A stretch of 64,000 nucleotides of DNA from Bryopsis sp. KO-2023 (lineage: Eukaryota; Chlorophyta; Ulvophyceae; Bryopsidales; Bryopsidaceae): positions 1,327,001-1,391,000 of the forward strand of contig BSYQ01000006.1 in the NCBI GenBank assembly GCA_030272585.1, read 5' to 3'. Positions 61,362 to 64,000 of this stretch are shown one piece after another. A model generated the notes under the pieces. The model was not told where the DNA came from. It saw only the letters and a list, made by a program, of their open reading frames with translations, and did no database searches. A program made the position numbers and the translations under genes. How positions within the stretch are numbered: position 1 is the first letter of the stretch; the number at the start of each line of letters is the position of its first letter.

Positions 61362-62613
61362 ATGCATCAAAGAAAGGGAGCAACCCTGCGGAGTAAGACT
61401 CGAAGCCCTCCTCGTCCAAGACACCGCCAGATGAAAGTAGGTGTCTGAGTCCAGCTTTGTTGCCACATTGATGCGAAATATCCCTGGCCGGGCACATGCA
61501 TCCACCCCCCCAAAAAAGGTCGGGGGTTGATGTTCGAGGTCGGCGGTGAATTAGAACGCACCGTTGACGAAGGAAAGGAACTCAGTAGCGAAGTGTCGCA
61601 CTGAAGCCTTTTTTTGCATGGTGAGAAGGTCAGGAAGTCTCGGCGTGTGGACATGATGGAGGGCATCGAACATTATGTGGACGTCATGGACGTCGAAACT
61701 TCCTCGGATGAAATGGACATCCACCAGTAAGCAGTGTCGAGTTTTTCTGAAGCTTTATCTTTGTTTGCTTCCACTCATGATGACATGTCTTGCTTTGGAC
61801 AGGTCCTAGTGCACCGGTATGGAAGCACCTCCCGCCCATCGATGCATCGTGGGTCCATCTTGGGGCATCAGCGCCAGCTTTTGTGCCACCTTTCCTGCTT
61901 CGTCGCCTATGTCGTGGTCTGTACCGTCGTGGAGCACTGTCGCCACCTCTGGGACACCTATGCATGGAAAACTTCCTGCTGGTGAGTGAGAGTGAGAAGA
62001 AAAAAACAAAAGAAAAAACAGTGATGGTGATTGATATGCTTCTTGCCATTTTCGCCGTTTCGAAATGACTTTTTTCTTGTCGACCCTTAACGATAAGACG
62101 CAATCTGCTACCAACAGTCGTGCCTGTTCCAACCCCTCCATCGCCGCCACCACCACGTCATCCCGTTGCGTCTCCGTCACGTGAGTATTTGCAGGCAAAC
62201 CTTTTATGATCACGTTGTGTTGTTGCGCCATTCACTGAAGGAAAAAGGTTGTGCTGCTTGGTAGCTTCTGTTCCAGCACTGCCAACACAAGGGGCAGGAA
62301 AACGATAGGGAAGGGAGCTCCGCTGACGAAGGAAAACGTCGCCAAGCTGTCCGGTAAGGGGTTCAATTTGAATTGTTCCGAACTCGATTATGTTCGTTTC
62401 ACTGCAGATCTGTGTTGGGAAACGTGAAACCACGTGCGCGTTACAGTTGAGCGTTTGTTTTTCACAGGGGAAGCTGGTGGTTCGTCGAGGTTGGACTATC
62501 AGGACACCCGAACAGCTTCCCTGGACAGCCAGATGACTTCTAATCCCCAAAAAGTCAAAGACGAGCGAGCCCGTCGGCAAGCACGGAATGCGGCGAATGG
62601 TGGGAGGGCGTGA
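61362..62613 (+). pseudogene. Unrecognised small multi-exon protein, right copy, probably disrupted
   Basis: Exon 1 61,362-61,436 (MHQRKGATLRS...RHRQMK) and exon 2 61,629-61,726 (VRKSRRVDMMEGIEH...) parallel the left copy. The last exon (after TTTTCACAG at about 62,466) encodes DSQMTSNPQKVKDERARRQ and stops at 62,611-62,613. Exon 2 lacks 5 nt present on the left (GATTG before GACATCC). Joining at the same donor and acceptor then reads into TAG within the first codons of exon 3 (near 61,806). Unless another splice is used, the right copy is truncated. A 2-nt length difference also occurs in the exon near 62,300. Confidence 0.4.
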
Positions 62614-63236
62614 AACCCGATCTGGGAAGCAACCGAGGGTGTGAGGGTGTGGTTACTTTTTTTTCCCCTCCAAAGCACACTTTGTGAAACTTTTCTTTTT
62701 TAATTTTTTCTTTATACAAAGGCAAGAGATCGTTCCGGATTTTCACCACTCTGGATCCCCAAAGCCCCTGTTCTGAAAATTTGAATTAAATTTTCGAATA
62801 AGTGTGAAATAAATGAGGGTCTCTGAAAGAAGTCAGGAAAGCTGGCAAAAAACAGCAGGGAAAAACTAAAAGCCACAGAATTGGCCCAAGCAGAGTGCTC
62901 TGAAAGAAAAAGCAAAAAAATGTTGATACTGACTCCTTCTCAATTTCTGGGAAAAAAATAACTGAGATTTGCACTAATATGTTGAGCCTGCTGATCACTG
63001 TGGTTTATTTTACTGTTTCTTCCACAAATCACACTAAGTTGATGGGAAAGTAGGTCCCCTATAAACCTCACTCATTGGCATCCAGGGTATATTCAGTGTA
63101 TCAGATGCGCTTGCTACTTTCCCCAACCAGCCAACACATGCAAGAATTTATCTTGCAGCTGAGTTTGTTGCTGTCGAGTACTTTCCGAAAAGATCTCCCA
63201 CCCATCCCATCATTTCTGGGACACGATAACCAGAAA

Positions 63237-63334
63237 TCTGAATAGTCATGAGTAACCGCAGCTATTTCAGGCTCTTGTTCGCTTTACATGAACCCCTGTA
63301 ACAGGCTTTACTTGATTCTCAAGTAAAGCTTTCA
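63237..63334 (+). repeat. Isolated fragment of the DIRS A repeat
   Basis: 98 bp matching the last part of the A repeat (49,140-49,237) with one or two changes (CTTGATT for CTTAATT). It lies exactly in the non-homologous gap between right-arm segments b and c. Confidence 0.9.
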
Positions 63335-63344
63335 TTTTCGCTTG

Positions 63345-64000
63345 CCACATATCCGTAACGCTTCGCGGAGCAGCCTTTCGAGTCGCTCCAGCTCGAATGT
63401 GGAGCGAATTTCTGTTGCTTGTGCTGCTGGCCGCCGCTGGGGCCAAAGAAGATAAGGGTGACCAAAATACTTGCTTGTTTGCATCCGAAAACGCAAACGT
63501 GGCTTACATGCGTTGAGTTTGTACCGCACCAGTGTTGACGCCTGAAACAGCAGCCCCTGCTTTTTTTTCCAGACGAGGCGGCTACGCGATGCGAGGACGT
63601 GCGAACGCTTCCAGGATCTGCTGATTCGATACTTGTGGATGCTGATGCACTGGCGACCATCGGTGGAGGCGTTCAGCACGTTTTGGACTGTGTGCCTGAA
63701 CGCGCAGCCGTCCGATTCACCCTTCCAGAATTGAAGGTCAACGATACGCTCGAAATCAAGCGATCGGTTTCCATCGAAGGATCGCAAACCTCCATCCGCT
63801 GTCTGAACGACACCACGCAGCCAATTATTAACATAACAAGGTGAGGGATGGTACGATTTTTGTTTGCATTATAATTCCTAATTAGGAAACTGCATAATCA
63901 TGCATTGCTTCCACAGATCCTGTAGACGACAGGTTTACCTTGATTTTGAAATTGAATGTGACTGAATCTGATGGAGGGGGGATTTCTTTTCAACATGAAG
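63345..64000 (+). repeat. Right-arm segment c of the inverted duplication
   Basis: Reverse-complement match to 11,220-11,875, continuing to the window end. Confidence 0.9.
63397..64000 (+). CDS. Pmp-type beta-helix membrane protein, 5' end of the right copy (partial)
   Basis: Exon 1 63,397-63,457 encodes a signal peptide (MWSEFLLLVLLAAAGAKED) and ends at GTGACC. Exon 2 63,573-63,840 (DEAATRCEDVRTLPGSADS...) ends at GTGAGG. Lengths of 61 and 268 nt equal those of the left gene at 11,763-11,823 and 11,367-11,634. The rest lies beyond the window. A CACAG at 63,912-63,916 looks like an acceptor but would lead to an early stop. The left gene shows the true third exon starts further on. Confidence 0.8.

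Larger units (their letters stand above)
59856..63178 (+). repeat. Right-arm segment b of the inverted duplication
   Basis: Reverse-complement match to 17,470-20,790. It resumes exactly after the LINE target-site duplication. The match fades at about 63,178, followed by about 165 bp unrelated to the left arm. Confidence 0.9.

Noticed and set aside
63915..63956. Exon after CACAG in the right Pmp gene.
   Set aside because: It reads into TGA after a few codons. The equivalent left sequence lies within an intron, with the true acceptor (CTTCCAG) further downstream.
1..64000. CRISPR arrays, operons, ribosome-binding sites and prokaryotic terminators.
   Set aside because: No regular spacer-repeat arrays occur, and spliced monocistronic genes mark the DNA as eukaryotic.

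Overview
This is nuclear DNA from an intron-rich eukaryote. Genes are split by many GT-AG introns, mostly about 60-450 bp. There are no operons, and CACTA, DIRS-type, LINE and LTR-type elements are present. The gene set (INO80, a STEAP-like reductase, an INSIG-like protein, a ZNRD2-like protein, a CXIP4-like zinc-knuckle protein and a giant parallel-beta-helix repeat membrane protein) fits a free-living protist or alga. I cannot name the lineage from sequence alone.

The window is organised as a large inverted duplication. The left arm (about 11.2-25.15 kb) reappears in reverse complement in the right arm (44.53-64.0 kb and beyond), around a unique 19.4-kb centre (25,154-44,530). Each arm carries an intact seven-exon STEAP-like gene (minus at 21,048-23,548; plus at 45,859-48,268). 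Each also carries a small unrecognised gene (18,026-19,242; 61,362-62,613) and the 5' end of a Pmp/beta-helix gene. The left copy of the Pmp gene is complete (288-11,823, minus). The right copy starts at 63,397 and runs off the window.

The unique centre holds ordinary housekeeping genes: INO80 (minus, 19 exons), an unrecognised and possibly mitochondrial four-exon gene (minus), a ZNRD2/SSSCA1-like gene with two zinc-ribbon domains (plus), a CXIP4-like zinc-knuckle/SR-like gene (minus) and an INSIG-like gene (plus). The last four form two head-to-head pairs.

The arms differ by insertions made after they separated. The right arm holds a 10.2-kb CACTA-type element (48,532-58,703; TSD TTC). This contains a complete DIRS-order retrotransposon with split direct repeats (48,717-55,345) and a HIT/GalT-like gene that looks captured. 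Directly beside it is a 5'-truncated LINE (58,716-59,855; TSD TTCTGTGCTTGC). The left arm holds a 350-bp solo LTR (24,424-24,773; TSD ACACG) and a 5.6-kb block with no right-arm counterpart. In each case the other arm supplies the empty or near-empty site, so the order of events can be read from the sequence.

Exon models were built by hand from splice consensus, reading-frame continuity and family similarity recalled from memory. No database search was possible.
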